Source of the DNA: Lachnospiraceae bacterium
GTDB lineage: Bacteria; Bacillota; Clostridia; Lachnospirales; Lachnospiraceae
DNA length: 64,000 nt
Direction of reading: 5' to 3'
NCBI GenBank assembly: GCA_017399445.1
Contig: JAFQCM010000089.1
Location: 1 to 64,000, forward strand
Shown here in pieces: positions 52,408 through 62,397 of this stretch. A program made the translations under genes and the position numbers. The notes beneath the pieces were generated by a model, which saw only the letters and a program-made list of their open reading frames with translations, was not told the origin of the DNA and ran no database searches. Within the stretch, counting starts at the first letter, position 1. Each line of letters starts with the position of its first letter.

Positions 52408-55400
52408 ATGGGTTTACAATTTGTGATTGGGCAATCAGGGGCTGGAAAGTCCCATTATTTATATGAAAGAATAATAGCGGAAGCAAAAGAAAATGAAGGA
52501 AAGAACTATATATTTATTGTTCCTGAACAGTCTACTTTACAGACGGAATTGGAACTAGTGATGCGGCATCCAAATCAAGGAATTATGAATATTGAAGTGC
52601 TTAGTTTTGCCAGACTGGCTTACAATATTATGGGAGAAACAGGAGCACAGAACCTGCCTTCCTTAGATGATTTAGGAAAAAGTTTGATTATACGAAAGGT
52701 AGCTAATGAAGAAAAAGGTACTTATAAAGTAATTGGAAATGAACTAAAAAAATCAGGTTATATAAATGAAGTGAAATCCATTATTTCTGAGTTTATGCAG
52801 TATGGAATCCAGGCGGAAGATGTGGAGAAATTAGAGGGACAATTAGAAAATCGTAAATTGCTGCAGTATAAATTAAATGACATAGGGAAAATTTATAAGA
52901 GATTTGAGGAATATAGAAAAGAAAAATATATTACTTCAGAAGAATTGATGACAGTATTAAGTCATATTATTGAGAAGTCTGAAAAGATAAAAAGAAGTAC
53001 CATTGTGCTAGATGGATATACAGGATTTACGCCAGTGCAGATGGAAGTTATGGAGCAGTTATTAAGTCATGCAGAGGAAGTTTTGGTATCGGTTACTTTG
53101 GGGTATGGAGAAAAGACTGATGGGGCAAGGAAACCATATGAACTTTTTTGTATGAGTAAGACCATGATTAACAATTTATGTGAGCTGGCAAAGAAAGGGA
53201 ATATTAAAAGAAGAGAAGATATCAGGATTCAGGAACGGCAAGTAAAACGATATCTGAAGAATCCTCCAATGGCATTTTTGGAGCAAAATCTCTTTCGGTA
53301 TAATAAAAAGGTATATGCTAAGGAGCAAGATAACATTAGTATTCATGTGGCAACAAATCCAACAGAAGAACTGGAATTTTGTGCCAGAGAAATTCGAAAG
53401 CTTACCAGAGAAGGACTTCATTATAAAGACATTGCAATTATTGCAGGAGATACCAGTGAATATATGGAGTATATCGAACCTGTTTTTGCAAAATTTGAAA
53501 TTCCGGTATTTTTAGATGCCAAAAGACCGTTGATGAACAATGTACTGGTAGAATTTATCAGAGCAGCATTGGAAGTAATATTGCAGGATTTTAAATATGA
53601 AAGTGTTTTCCGGTTTTTGAAAACAGGATTAACCGACTTTACTCAGGAAGAAATTGATAATCTGGAAAATTATATTCGTGGAAATGGACTTCGGGGAATT
53701 AAGAAGTACAAGGAAAAGTGGGTGCGTCCATTAAAAGGAATGGAAGCAGAAGAACTAGAACATATGAACCGATTAAGAGAAACATTGCTGGAGCTGTTTG
53801 CAGGAGTCTATAAGCAGCTAAGAAGCAAGAAAGTTTCTGTGAAAGAAAAAACAATCAGTTTATATGAATTTATGGAACAGTTCCACCTGCAGGAAAGAAT
53901 GGAAGAATATGAAGTGTTTTTTGAAGAAGAAGGAAAGCCCTCTTTGGCAAAAGAATATTCTCAGGTTTACGGAAAAGTAATGCATGTGTTAGAAGAAATG
54001 GTGGAACTTCTGGGAGAAGAATATATTACAGTGGAAGATTATAAAGATATTTTAGAAGCGGGATTTATGGAAGCCAGAATAGGAGTAATTCCCGCCGGAA
54101 CTGACATTGTAACCATAGGAGAGCTGGAGCGAAGCCGTTTAGAGCATATTCGTGCATTATTTGTACTAGGGGTCAATGACGGAAAAATTCCCAAGAAGGC
54201 CTCTAATCAAGGGGTGTTTTCCGAATTAGAGAGAGAAGAAATGTATCAGAAGGATATAATGTTAGCCCCTACGGTAAAGGAACAGTCTTTTATTCAGAGA
54301 TTTTATCTTTATATGCAGTTAACAAAGCCAAAAGATTATTTGTACTTGTGTTATGCAAAAACCAACCAGCAGGGAGATATGATTCGTCCTTCTTATTTAA
54401 TTCAGAACTTTTTAAAAATGTATCCTCAGTTAGAAATCTCCCAAGAGGGAGAAAAAGAATTTCGGGAATACCTTTATACACCAAAGAACTCTTTAGGCTA
54501 TCTGGCAAAGGGTTATGGTATGTATAGGGAAGGAAAGGAAACACCTGCCTGGCAGGCACTATATCAGTGGTATGCAGAGAACGAAGAATATCGCCCGATA
54601 ATTGAGCAGTTAAATCAGGCTTGTTTTTATGGAAATAAAGAAAGTGAAATTGGCAAGGCAGCAGCCCATGCGTTGTATGGTACTACATTAACCAACAGTG
54701 TGACCAGGCTGGAAAAATATGCCCAATGTTCTTATGCTCACTTTTTATTGTACGGTCTGCAATTAAGAGAAAGAGAAGAATATAAATTTGCAGAAGTAGA
54801 TTTTGGAAATGTACTTCACTTAGCATTGGAAGTCTTTGGAAAAAAGTTAGAGGACAGCAAATACAGTTGGTTTGATGTGCCGGATGAAGTAATGGAAGAG
54901 CTTGCTGACCAATCCATGGAAGAAAGTATTATAAAGTATGGAAATACAGTGTTGTTCCAAACAGAACGGGACAAGTACAAAATGAATCGTGCCAAACAGT
55001 TAATGAAAACCACAGTAACTGCTTTAAGTGCACAGCTACGAAAAGGAAAGTTTGTACCAAGAAATTATGAACTGGGATTTACTGTTGCCACAGATATGGA
55101 AGAAGTGACCATTGCTTTGTCAGAAGAAGAAAGATTAAGGCTGAGAGGCCGAATTGACAGGGTGGATACATTTGAAGACGAAGATAAGGTTTATGTAAAA
55201 ATTATTGATTATAAATCAGGAAACACTACCTTTAACATTGCAGCTTTATATCATGGATTACAACTCCAGCTAGTGCTATATATGGATGCAGCAATGAAAA
55301 GTATTCAAAAAAACACCGGAAAACAGGTAACTCCTGCCGGTATCTTTTATTATAATATGGACGATCCAATGGTAGATGGAGAACCGGGAGATACCCAGGA

Positions 55401-55845
55401 AACCATTGAAAATAAGATAAAAGAAAAGCTTCGAATGAATGGGCTGGTGAATGGAAAAGAGGAAGTAATTCACCTGTTAGATTCTGTGTTTGAAAAAAAA
55501 TCGGATGTAATACCAGTTACCAAAAATAAAGATGGCAGTCTTTCTAAGGCGTCTAAGGCAGTAGAAGAGAGGGATTTTTATCATCTAATGGAGTTTGTAA
55601 ATAAGAAAATAGTGGAACTGGGAAGTGGAATTCTATCAGGAGATGTAAAAGTAAATCCTTATGAAATGGAGAAAAAGACAGCTTGTGATTATTGTAAACT
55701 AAAATCAGTTTGCGGTTTTGACTCCAGACTTCCGGGATATCGTTATAGAAAGTTACAAAAGTTTTCAGAGGAAGAAGTATTAAAGAAGTTAAGAGGTGAA
55801 GAAGATGGCCATGAATTTTACTCAGGACCAGCAGAAGGTAATTGA
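52408..55845 (+). CDS. addB: ATP-dependent helicase/nuclease AddB
   Basis: AddB pairs with AddA to resect double-strand breaks and load RecA. The 1145-residue protein has an N-terminal Walker A-like loop 'GQSGAGKS' (~8-15), a UvrD-like but helicase-inactive body and a C-terminal RecB-type nuclease domain ('GRIDRVDTFEDEDKVYVKIIDYKSGN'). Four cysteines for the Fe-S cluster are visible: one in 'KYAQCSYAHFLLYG' and three in 'KTACDYCKLKSVCGFD'. Start ATG 52408 is preceded by AAAGGAG; the frame is open 60 bases further upstream into the structured region. It overlaps addA by 41 bases. Confidence 0.96.
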   Translation: MGLQFVIGQSGAGKSHYLYERIIAEAKENEGKNYIFIVPEQSTLQTELELVMRHPNQGIMNIEVLSFARLAYNIMGETGAQNLPSLDDLGKSLIIRKVANEEKGTYKVIGNELKKSGYINEVKSIISEFMQYGIQAEDVEKLEGQLENRKLLQYKLNDIGKIYKRFEEYRKEKYITSEELMTVLSHIIEKSEKIKRSTIVLDGYTGFTPVQMEVMEQLLSHAEEVLVSVTLGYGEKTDGARKPYELFCMSKTMINNLCELAKKGNIKRREDIRIQERQVKRYLKNPPMAFLEQNLFRYNKKVYAKEQDNISIHVATNPTEELEFCAREIRKLTREGLHYKDIAIIAGDTSEYMEYIEPVFAKFEIPVFLDAKRPLMNNVLVEFIRAALEVILQDFKYESVFRFLKTGLTDFTQEEIDNLENYIRGNGLRGIKKYKEKWVRPLKGMEAEELEHMNRLRETLLELFAGVYKQLRSKKVSVKEKTISLYEFMEQFHLQERMEEYEVFFEEEGKPSLAKEYSQVYGKVMHVLEEMVELLGEEYITVEDYKDILEAGFMEARIGVIPAGTDIVTIGELERSRLEHIRALFVLGVNDGKIPKKASNQGVFSELEREEMYQKDIMLAPTVKEQSFIQRFYLYMQLTKPKDYLYLCYAKTNQQGDMIRPSYLIQNFLKMYPQLEISQEGEKEFREYLYTPKNSLGYLAKGYGMYREGKETPAWQALYQWYAENEEYRPIIEQLNQACFYGNKESEIGKAAAHALYGTTLTNSVTRLEKYAQCSYAHFLLYGLQLREREEYKFAEVDFGNVLHLALEVFGKKLEDSKYSWFDVPDEVMEELADQSMEESIIKYGNTVLFQTERDKYKMNRAKQLMKTTVTALSAQLRKGKFVPRNYELGFTVATDMEEVTIALSEEERLRLRGRIDRVDTFEDEDKVYVKIIDYKSGNTTFNIAALYHGLQLQLVLYMDAAMKSIQKNTGKQVTPAGIFYYNMDDPMVDGEPGDTQETIENKIKEKLRMNGLVNGKEEVIHLLDSVFEKKSDVIPVTKNKDGSLSKASKAVEERDFYHLMEFVNKKIVELGSGILSGDVKVNPYEMEKKTACDYCKLKSVCGFDSRLPGYRYRKLQKFSEEEVLKKLRGEEDGHEFYSGPAEGN

Positions 55846-58800
55846 TACCAGAGGAAAAAATATTCTGGTTTCGGCTTCTGCCGGCTCCGGAAAAACGGCA
55901 GTACTGGTAGCAAGAATTATGAAAAAGGTATGTGAAGAAGGCATAGATATTGACCGGTTGCTGATTGTAACTTTTACTAATGCGGCAGCAGCAGAAATGC
56001 GAGAGCGAATTCATAATGCTTTATTAGAAAGAATTGAAGAAGAGCCGGAAAACGAACATCTTCAAAAACAGCTGGTACTGCTTATGAATGCCCAGATTAC
56101 TACTATACACAGCTTTTGTTTGTATCTGGTTCGGAATCATTTTGAAAAAGTAGATATTGACCCTACCTTCCGCTTGGGGGATGAAGGGGAAATGAAGCTT
56201 TTGAAAAATGATGTATTAGATGAAATGTTAGAAGAACATTATAGTGAGGGAACAGAAGGATTTCTTCAGATGATAGAAGCCTTAACTTCTTCCAAGCGAG
56301 ATGAAAATATTAAAGAGTATATTTTAAGCATTTATGAGTTTGCCATGAGTTATCCATGGCCAAAACAATGGCTTTTTGATAGTATGAAACAGTATAATGA
56401 AAATCGGTTGGAAGGTTCTTCGTGGTTTCAGTTTGTGCTGGAAGACATTGAGAAAACCATGTGGGATTTGGAAGAAGAAGTGAAACACGCATTAAAAATT
56501 ACTCAAGCACCAGACGGACCATATATGTATGAGGATGCGTTAAAGGCAGATTTAGAATTAATTTCTCAGATAAAAAAGGCAAAAAGTTATCAGGAAAAGG
56601 CAGTAGTTTTTCAAAATTTATCTTATACCGCTTTATCCAGAAAAAGGGATAGCGGAGTTTCTGAAGCAAAGAAAGACCAAGTAAAGGCGCTTAGGGAAGC
56701 TATGAAAAAAGGCTTGAAAGAGGTAAAAGAACGATACTTTTATGAAAGCTATGAAGTACTGACTGGGCAAATGGAGCAGGCAGGAAAACTGGTGAAAACT
56801 TTGGCAGAATTTACTGAAGAATTTATGGAACGTTTTTCAAAAGCAAAAAGAGAAAAGGCTTTGGTGGATTTTAATGACTTAGAGCATTTTGCCATTGAAA
56901 TTTTAATAGATGAAGAAAAGAAAGATAAGGAAGAAGAAAAATATACAGAAGTTGCGAAAGAATTACAAGAGCACTTTGAGGAAATTATGACGGATGAGTA
57001 CCAGGACAGTAACTTAGTCCAGGAAATTATTTTAACCGCAGTATCCGGCCAGTCTTGTGGCAAACAGAACATGTTTATGGTTGGAGACGTAAAACAGGGT
57101 ATTTACCGGTTCCGATTAGCAAGACCGGAACTTTTTATGGAAAAACATGATGAGTATATAAAAGAAGAAGTAGAAGAGTCAGAGCGAATTGATTTACATA
57201 AGAATTTTCGAAGTAGGGATAATGTAATTCGGACAGTAAACTTTATGTTTACACAGCTGATGCGAAAAGAGTTTGGAAACATTGAGTATGATGAAACAGA
57301 AGCCTTGTTTTTAGGTGCTCAGTATGAAGAAAAAGAGGGCATGGGCTATGAGACAGAATTACTGTTAGTAGAAACGAAAGAAGAAGAAGAAGGAAAGCTG
57401 GCAGAAGATGAGGAATATACAAAAATAGAACTGGAAGCCAGAACCATTGCAGAACGTATCAAAACTTTTGTGGAAACAGAGTATGTATATGACAAAGGAA
57501 AGAAATGTTTTCGTAAAGCAGGGTATGGGGATATGGTAATTCTTTTAAGAACCATGCGTGGATATGCAGAAAATATCGGCGAAGTTTTAAAAGAGTATGA
57601 TATTCCGGTAATGATTACTTCCAGAACCGGCTACTTTGCAGCAATAGAAGTACAGACAGTGCTTAATATGCTGTCAATTATAGATAACCCAAAACAGGAC
57701 ATTCCTTTGGCGGCAGTGTTGACTTCGCCCATTGGAAATTTAAGTTCCTTGGAATTATCTATGATAAAAGGAGAATTTAAAGAGCTTTCTTTTGAACAGG
57801 CAGTATGGAAGTATGCAAAAGAAGGAAGTAATTCAAAAGTAAAAGAAAAATTAAATAACTTTTCCCATATGCTGGATGGATTAAGAAAAATTGTGGCATA
57901 TACACCAATTCATTCATTAATTGAAAGGGTTCTTCAAGACAGTGGATATCTGGATTACGTAACAGCAATGCCGGCTGGAGCACAACGGCGGGGTAATTTA
58001 GAAATGTTAATAGAAAAAGCGGTTTCCTATGAAAAAACCAGTTATAGCGGATTATTTCAGTTTATTCGGTACATGGAACAGCTGAAAAAGTATGAAATTG
58101 ATTTTGGTGAAGCAGTTTCTAAAGAAAATGCAGATAATGCGGTAAAAATTATGAGTATCCATAAAAGTAAAGGGCTAGAATTCCCTATTGTTTTTCTGGC
58201 TTCTGCTCATAAAAATTTCAACTTACAGGATACCAGAGCAAAAATTTGTCTGGATTTAGATTTTGGTATTGGTATAGATTGGTATGATTTAGAACATCGA
58301 GTGAAAACTCCTACTATGTTAAAAAAAGTGATTGCAAGAAAGCAAAAATTAGAAACTATTGCGGAAGAATTACGTGTTTTATATGTAGCGCTTACCAGAG
58401 CAGAGGAAAAACTTGTAATTACCGGTATTACAGATGATTTGAAAAAACAGCTGCAGGGATATGAAACTTTGGCGGGAAGACAGGAAAATTCCCTTTCTTA
58501 TAGTATGTTAAGTAAAACTACAAGCTATTTAGAGTGGATTTTACAGTCAATGTACCGACATAAAGCCATGAAAGAAATTCAGGAACAATACGAATTGGAG
58601 CAGTCTTGTGGACAACAGTTATATAGTGATGATGTATTGTGCAAGGTAAAGGTTTACAGCTATGGTGAAATTATTGAAGCTTTAAAATATCGAAATTTAA
58701 ACAATGATTATATGAGTCAGACTGTACAGATAATGGTAAAAGAGGAAGAATTATACCAAAAGGAGAAAGAATATATTACAAAAATCTTTACAGAACAGTA

Positions 58801-59479
58801 TGCCCATGAAAAACATGAGAATATTCATTCTAAAATCAGTGTTTCCGAATTAAAAGAGCATGCCATAGAAGAAGCAGATGATATTTTTGTGGAGCAAATC
58901 TTTGAAACTCACAAAAAAGAGCCATATATTCCTGGTTTTATTCAGGAGAAGGAAGAAAAGGCAGGTGGCACAGAGCGAGGAAATGCTTATCATAAAATTA
59001 TGGAATTGACAGCCCACAGAAAAGTGGAAAATGAAAAAGAGCTAAAAGAAATGATAGAAACTCTGGTACAGGAAGGAAAAATAAGCAGACAGTATGCTGA
59101 TTTATTGTATCCTCCAAAGCTTATGACATTTTTCAAATCGGACTTGTCAGAACGAATGCGGAAGGCTTATGAAAAAGGAAAATTATATAGAGAACAACCG
59201 TTTTTAATTGGATTGGACGTTTCCGAAGTTTATAAAAAAGATTACAAGGAGAAAGAAACGGTTTTAATCCAGGGAATTATTGATGCCTTTTTCGAAGAAG
59301 ATGGGGAAATTGTTTTAGTAGACTATAAAACAGACTGGATTCAGGCACCGGAAGAACTAAAAAAGCGATATGAGGTACAAATTGTACAATATGCACAAGC
59401 CCTTGAAAGGCTAAAACAAAGGAAAGTAAAAGAAAAAGCCATGTTTTCTTTTCATTTAGGAAAAAAAGTATTGTTATAA
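55805..59479 (+). CDS. addA: ATP-dependent helicase/nuclease AddA
   Basis: A 1224-residue UvrD/Rep-type helicase with a C-terminal nuclease. It has the Q motif 'FTQDQQKVID', Walker A 'SASAGSGKTAVL' (~22-33), motif Ia 'LLIVTFTNAAAAEMRERI', Walker B 'IMTDEYQDSN', motif III 'QGIYRFRLARPELF', and motifs V/VI 'IMSIHKSKGLEFPIVFLA' and 'RVLYVALTRAEEKL'. The nuclease centre 'IVLVDYKTDWI' is close to the end. ATG 55805 follows AGAGGTG; addB ends inside it. This completes the RecBCD-equivalent of Firmicutes. Confidence 0.97.
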   Translation: MAMNFTQDQQKVIDTRGKNILVSASAGSGKTAVLVARIMKKVCEEGIDIDRLLIVTFTNAAAAEMRERIHNALLERIEEEPENEHLQKQLVLLMNAQITTIHSFCLYLVRNHFEKVDIDPTFRLGDEGEMKLLKNDVLDEMLEEHYSEGTEGFLQMIEALTSSKRDENIKEYILSIYEFAMSYPWPKQWLFDSMKQYNENRLEGSSWFQFVLEDIEKTMWDLEEEVKHALKITQAPDGPYMYEDALKADLELISQIKKAKSYQEKAVVFQNLSYTALSRKRDSGVSEAKKDQVKALREAMKKGLKEVKERYFYESYEVLTGQMEQAGKLVKTLAEFTEEFMERFSKAKREKALVDFNDLEHFAIEILIDEEKKDKEEEKYTEVAKELQEHFEEIMTDEYQDSNLVQEIILTAVSGQSCGKQNMFMVGDVKQGIYRFRLARPELFMEKHDEYIKEEVEESERIDLHKNFRSRDNVIRTVNFMFTQLMRKEFGNIEYDETEALFLGAQYEEKEGMGYETELLLVETKEEEEGKLAEDEEYTKIELEARTIAERIKTFVETEYVYDKGKKCFRKAGYGDMVILLRTMRGYAENIGEVLKEYDIPVMITSRTGYFAAIEVQTVLNMLSIIDNPKQDIPLAAVLTSPIGNLSSLELSMIKGEFKELSFEQAVWKYAKEGSNSKVKEKLNNFSHMLDGLRKIVAYTPIHSLIERVLQDSGYLDYVTAMPAGAQRRGNLEMLIEKAVSYEKTSYSGLFQFIRYMEQLKKYEIDFGEAVSKENADNAVKIMSIHKSKGLEFPIVFLASAHKNFNLQDTRAKICLDLDFGIGIDWYDLEHRVKTPTMLKKVIARKQKLETIAEELRVLYVALTRAEEKLVITGITDDLKKQLQGYETLAGRQENSLSYSMLSKTTSYLEWILQSMYRHKAMKEIQEQYELEQSCGQQLYSDDVLCKVKVYSYGEIIEALKYRNLNNDYMSQTVQIMVKEEELYQKEKEYITKIFTEQYAHEKHENIHSKISVSELKEHAIEEADDIFVEQIFETHKKEPYIPGFIQEKEEKAGGTERGNAYHKIMELTAHRKVENEKELKEMIETLVQEGKISRQYADLLYPPKLMTFFKSDLSERMRKAYEKGKLYREQPFLIGLDVSEVYKKDYKEKETVLIQGIIDAFFEEDGEIVLVDYKTDWIQAPEELKKRYEVQIVQYAQALERLKQRKVKEKAMFSFHLGKKVLL

Positions 59480-59612
59480 TATACAGAAAGAAAATTGTGG
59501 TGTGTTGAAATCGAACAAATTTTAAAAGAATAAAATTGGAAAATCTTGTAGATTATTGCGAATAGAATTCTGCCGTAACATTAGTTATAATAATCACGTA
59601 AGAAATCTTAGT

Positions 59613-59637
59613 AAAAGCTCCTCTTGCAGGAGCTTTT
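59613..59637 (+). terminator. Terminator after addA
   Basis: AAAAGCTCCT-CTTGC-AGGAGCTTTT, a perfect 10-pair stem ending in TTTT. Confidence 0.85.
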
Positions 59638-59688
59638 ATCCTACGAAGAATATGTCAGTGTTTTTCGATTATCTAAAATTCTTGCACA

Positions 59689-59700
59689 GTGTGCGCACAC
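59689..59700. promoter_or_regulatory. Perfect 12-bp palindrome before the Tad-like operon
   Basis: GTGTGCGCACAC, preceded by TTGCACA, 43 bases before the first gene. It is GC-rich in an AT-rich gap and could be an operator. No matching -10 was resolved. Confidence 0.3.
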
Positions 59701-59742
59701 AAATCCCGAAGATAAAAAAATAAAGGAGGACGAGGGGAATTC

Positions 59743-60813
59743 ATGGAAGAAATTGAATATGGTGCGAAATCAGGTGTTCTGCATTTGCAAAGCTTACAAC
59801 CAGCAGATTTTGGAGTGCTTATGGACTATATCAGAAAGGAAAGTGTCACAGACATTAATTGGAATGGTACCGCACTCTGGATTGATGATTTGTATAAGGG
59901 CAGATATAAGTCAGGAATTATCTTAAGTGACGAATATCTTCAACGGTTTTCTGCCAAATTGTCTAATGTAGTAAGCAGACAGTTTAATAAATACAGTCCT
60001 ATTTTAGAGGCAGAAACAGCAGAACTAAGAATTAGTGTGATTCATCAAGAAGTTGCCAATACGGGAACTGTACTTTCTATACGAAAAATTCCAAGAGAGA
60101 TACGAATGGTAAGGGAAAGTATGATAGAAGATGGATATTGCAGTAACCAGATAGAAAAATTTCTGTCTGCATGCATTAGGGCAAAAATGAATGTGATTAT
60201 CAGTGGTTTGCCAGGAGTAGGAAAAACAGAATTATTGAAATATCTGGGAGGTTACATTGAAGAGAATGAAAGAGTGATAACTTTGGAAGATAATTTAGAG
60301 CTTCATTTTCCTACACTGTATCCCCATAAGGATTGCGTGGAATTTAAGGTGAATGAGATTTTTTCCTATCAGGCAGCTATTAAAGCAAGTTTAAGATTAT
60401 TGCCAGCCTGGCTGGTAGTTTCAGAAATTCGTTCTTCTGAGGTAAGGTACTTGCTGGAAGCGATTTCAACGGGAACCCACTGTATGTCTACTATTCATGC
60501 AGAATGTGTGGAAATGATACCAAACCGGCTGAAAAATATGGCAGCGGATAGTAACAGAGACTGGGAAGAGGAGGCTTTCCGCCATATTGATGTAGGAGTT
60601 TACATTAGAAAGGAGATTAAAGAACAAGGGGAAATTACAAGACATATTGCACAGGTTTGTTTTTATGAAAGGAAGGACGAGAAAAATGTAATGACAATGA
60701 TTGTGGATAATGGATATGTGGTATCTGATACCATTCCGGAAAGCAAGAGAAAGAAGTTTGAACTTTATAATGTAGAAGTACCTCAGTTGGAGAGAGAGGT
60801 TTTCTATGGTTAG
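59743..60813 (+). CDS. cpaF: CpaF/TadA-type secretion ATPase
   Basis: A 356-residue hexameric ATPase that would power assembly of a Tad/Flp pilus or related type II-like machine. The N-terminal domain (~20-120) is followed by the ATPase core: Walker A GLPGVGKT (155-162), Asp box 'RVITLEDNLEL', a Walker B region reading 'LPAWLVVSEIRSSEV' (usual form R-P-D-x-I-x-x-G-E-x-R) and His box 'GTHCMSTIHAE'. The Ser for Gly and Trp-Leu changes are divergent, but the Glu is retained. It overlaps the next gene by 8 bases. It is the first gene of a seven-cistron operon. Confidence 0.88.
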   Translation: MEEIEYGAKSGVLHLQSLQPADFGVLMDYIRKESVTDINWNGTALWIDDLYKGRYKSGIILSDEYLQRFSAKLSNVVSRQFNKYSPILEAETAELRISVIHQEVANTGTVLSIRKIPREIRMVRESMIEDGYCSNQIEKFLSACIRAKMNVIISGLPGVGKTELLKYLGGYIEENERVITLEDNLELHFPTLYPHKDCVEFKVNEIFSYQAAIKASLRLLPAWLVVSEIRSSEVRYLLEAISTGTHCMSTIHAECVEMIPNRLKNMAADSNRDWEEEAFRHIDVGVYIRKEIKEQGEITRHIAQVCFYERKDEKNVMTMIVDNGYVVSDTIPESKRKKFELYNVEVPQLEREVFYG

Positions 60814-62140
60814 ATTTAAAATACTTGCAGGAAAAATTAAGGAATATGGTTATGAATATTCATTTAAAAAGTATGTAACATGTCTATTGGCTACCAGTGG
60901 AGTGGTTTTAGGCATATGTTGGTTCATGAGGATAAAGTCGGCAGGAGTACTATGCATATTGGCAGGAGTTTTCCTGTTGCTTCCGTTGGTTGTTTTGTAT
61001 CAATATAAAGCATTATATGAACAAAAAAAGTTTTCTCAGGCCATCGACTACATGGAATATGTAATTTATGGGTTTATGAGAATGCCTAAAATAGTAAATG
61101 CTTTGGAAGAAACAGAAAAGCTTTGTGATGACACCATGAAACGTTGTATTGGAAAAGCCATTGACAGAATACGGTATGCAGATATGTATCGGGATATATA
61201 TACAGATGCATTTTTGAATATGGAAGAAGAATATGGGACAGAACGTATGGAGGCATTACACAGGTTTTTAATACAGATAGAGCAACAGGGGGGCGAATAT
61301 AAAAAGTCATTAGAAGTTTTATTAGAAGACATCAGACAATGGGCAGATACCATATATCTTCTACAAAAAGAACGTAAGGAATTACAGAGAAAAGTTAATA
61401 TTTCTCTTGTACTTTCAGCTGCTACTGCCATTACTATGGTTGGATTTCTGCCACAAGAGGTAGGTGATATTGCAGAAAATATGTTGTATCAGATAAGCTC
61501 TACTACCTTTGTGTTGCTTAGTTTTGGCATCTTTGTACTCTCTAGAAAAAGTTTGGTCAGATCCTGGTTAAAAGGGGAAGAAGTAAAAGCGGAGCTAGAA
61601 AAAGCATATGAATATTGCTTAAAACCTGAAAACAAGAAAAATAGACATTATAAGTTTGCTGTTAAAAAAGTGGAGAATCATGTAAAAAAGGAATTTCCGG
61701 TGTGGTTGAGAAATGTAATTTTGAATATGAATACAGAAAATGTGTTTGTTGCTATGGAAAAGGCAGCAGAAAATGCTTCTTATGTGTTAAAAAATGAACT
61801 GAGGAAAACATTGATAGAGATTGAAAAAGAACCGGGAAGCATGATGGCATATCAGGGATTTTTAAAGGGCTTTGAAATTGCGGAGGTAAAAACAGTATTT
61901 TTGATGTTTTATTCCCTAAATGAATTTGGTACCAAAGAAGCAGAAGAACAAATTAATTCCATAATTAAAAGAAACAACAAGCTGGCAGAGCAGTCAGAAA
62001 AAATCAGAAACGAAGAATCCTTGGGGATTTTTGGAGTGTATATGTTGTGTCCTATGGTGCTGGCAGCGGCAAAAATGCTTTTGGATATGTGGGTATTTGT
62101 ACAACAATTTTTATTCTATTATTCCAATGTAATTCATTAG
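60806..62140 (+). CDS. TadB/TadC-like inner-membrane platform protein
   Basis: A 444-residue membrane protein with five or six hydrophobic segments: ~27-45, ~50-70, ~195-215, ~230-250 and ~415-435. The cytoplasmic region ~85-190 ('YMEYVIYGFMRMPKIVNALEE', 'LHRFLIQIEQQGGEYKKSLEVLLEDIRQWAD') resembles the T2SSF/TadB helical bundle. A second helical region ~290-400 looks like its repeat. One long chain may therefore replace the usual separate TadB and TadC. It would bind the preceding ATPase and the pilins. No sequence outside the Tad context supports another role. Confidence 0.75.
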   Translation: MVRFKILAGKIKEYGYEYSFKKYVTCLLATSGVVLGICWFMRIKSAGVLCILAGVFLLLPLVVLYQYKALYEQKKFSQAIDYMEYVIYGFMRMPKIVNALEETEKLCDDTMKRCIGKAIDRIRYADMYRDIYTDAFLNMEEEYGTERMEALHRFLIQIEQQGGEYKKSLEVLLEDIRQWADTIYLLQKERKELQRKVNISLVLSAATAITMVGFLPQEVGDIAENMLYQISSTTFVLLSFGIFVLSRKSLVRSWLKGEEVKAELEKAYEYCLKPENKKNRHYKFAVKKVENHVKKEFPVWLRNVILNMNTENVFVAMEKAAENASYVLKNELRKTLIEIEKEPGSMMAYQGFLKGFEIAEVKTVFLMFYSLNEFGTKEAEEQINSIIKRNNKLAEQSEKIRNEESLGIFGVYMLCPMVLAAAKMLLDMWVFVQQFLFYYSNVIH

Positions 62141-62149
62141 GAGGTGTAC

Positions 62150-62263
62150 ATGGGGGAATTAATTTCTGAATATGGAGGCGTGATGGTCATGTTGGTATTA
62201 GGAGGGATTTTGATACGGACATTAGTGGGAATTTTAGAAGTGATAACAGGAGGAATGGTTTGA
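62150..62263 (+). CDS. Small pilin-like membrane protein (37 residues)
   Basis: Starts at ATG 62150 (AGGAGGT just upstream). The peptide begins M-G-E-L-I-S-E-Y-G-G and continues as one hydrophobic helix (~11-33). The E-Y-G preceding a helix is the core of Flp pilins ('EYGLI'). No leader with a G/x cleavage site precedes it. The next gene's TTG overlaps its stop. Possible small pseudopilin or membrane adaptor. Confidence 0.6.
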   Translation: MGELISEYGGVMVMLVLGGILIRTLVGILEVITGGMV

Positions 62264-62397
62264 AAGATATTTTGGAAGAATATGGAGTTATTATAATTTC
62301 AGTAACAAGTATGGGAGCACTTGTGGGGTTTATAATTAAAATAAGAGAATTGTATAGGATTTTAGGAGAAGGTTTCTTAAATATGATAGGAGGATAA
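62260..62397 (+). CDS. Small pilin-like membrane protein (45 residues)
   Basis: TTG 62260 lies 6 bases after AGGAGG and overlaps the previous stop (TTTGA). The peptide begins M-K-D-I-L-E-E-Y-G-V and has a hydrophobic helix (~9-27) and a basic end ('IKIRELYRIL'). It shares the E-Y-G start with its neighbours. The TAA abuts the next ATG directly. Confidence 0.55.
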   Translation: MKDILEEYGVIIISVTSMGALVGFIIKIRELYRILGEGFLNMIGG

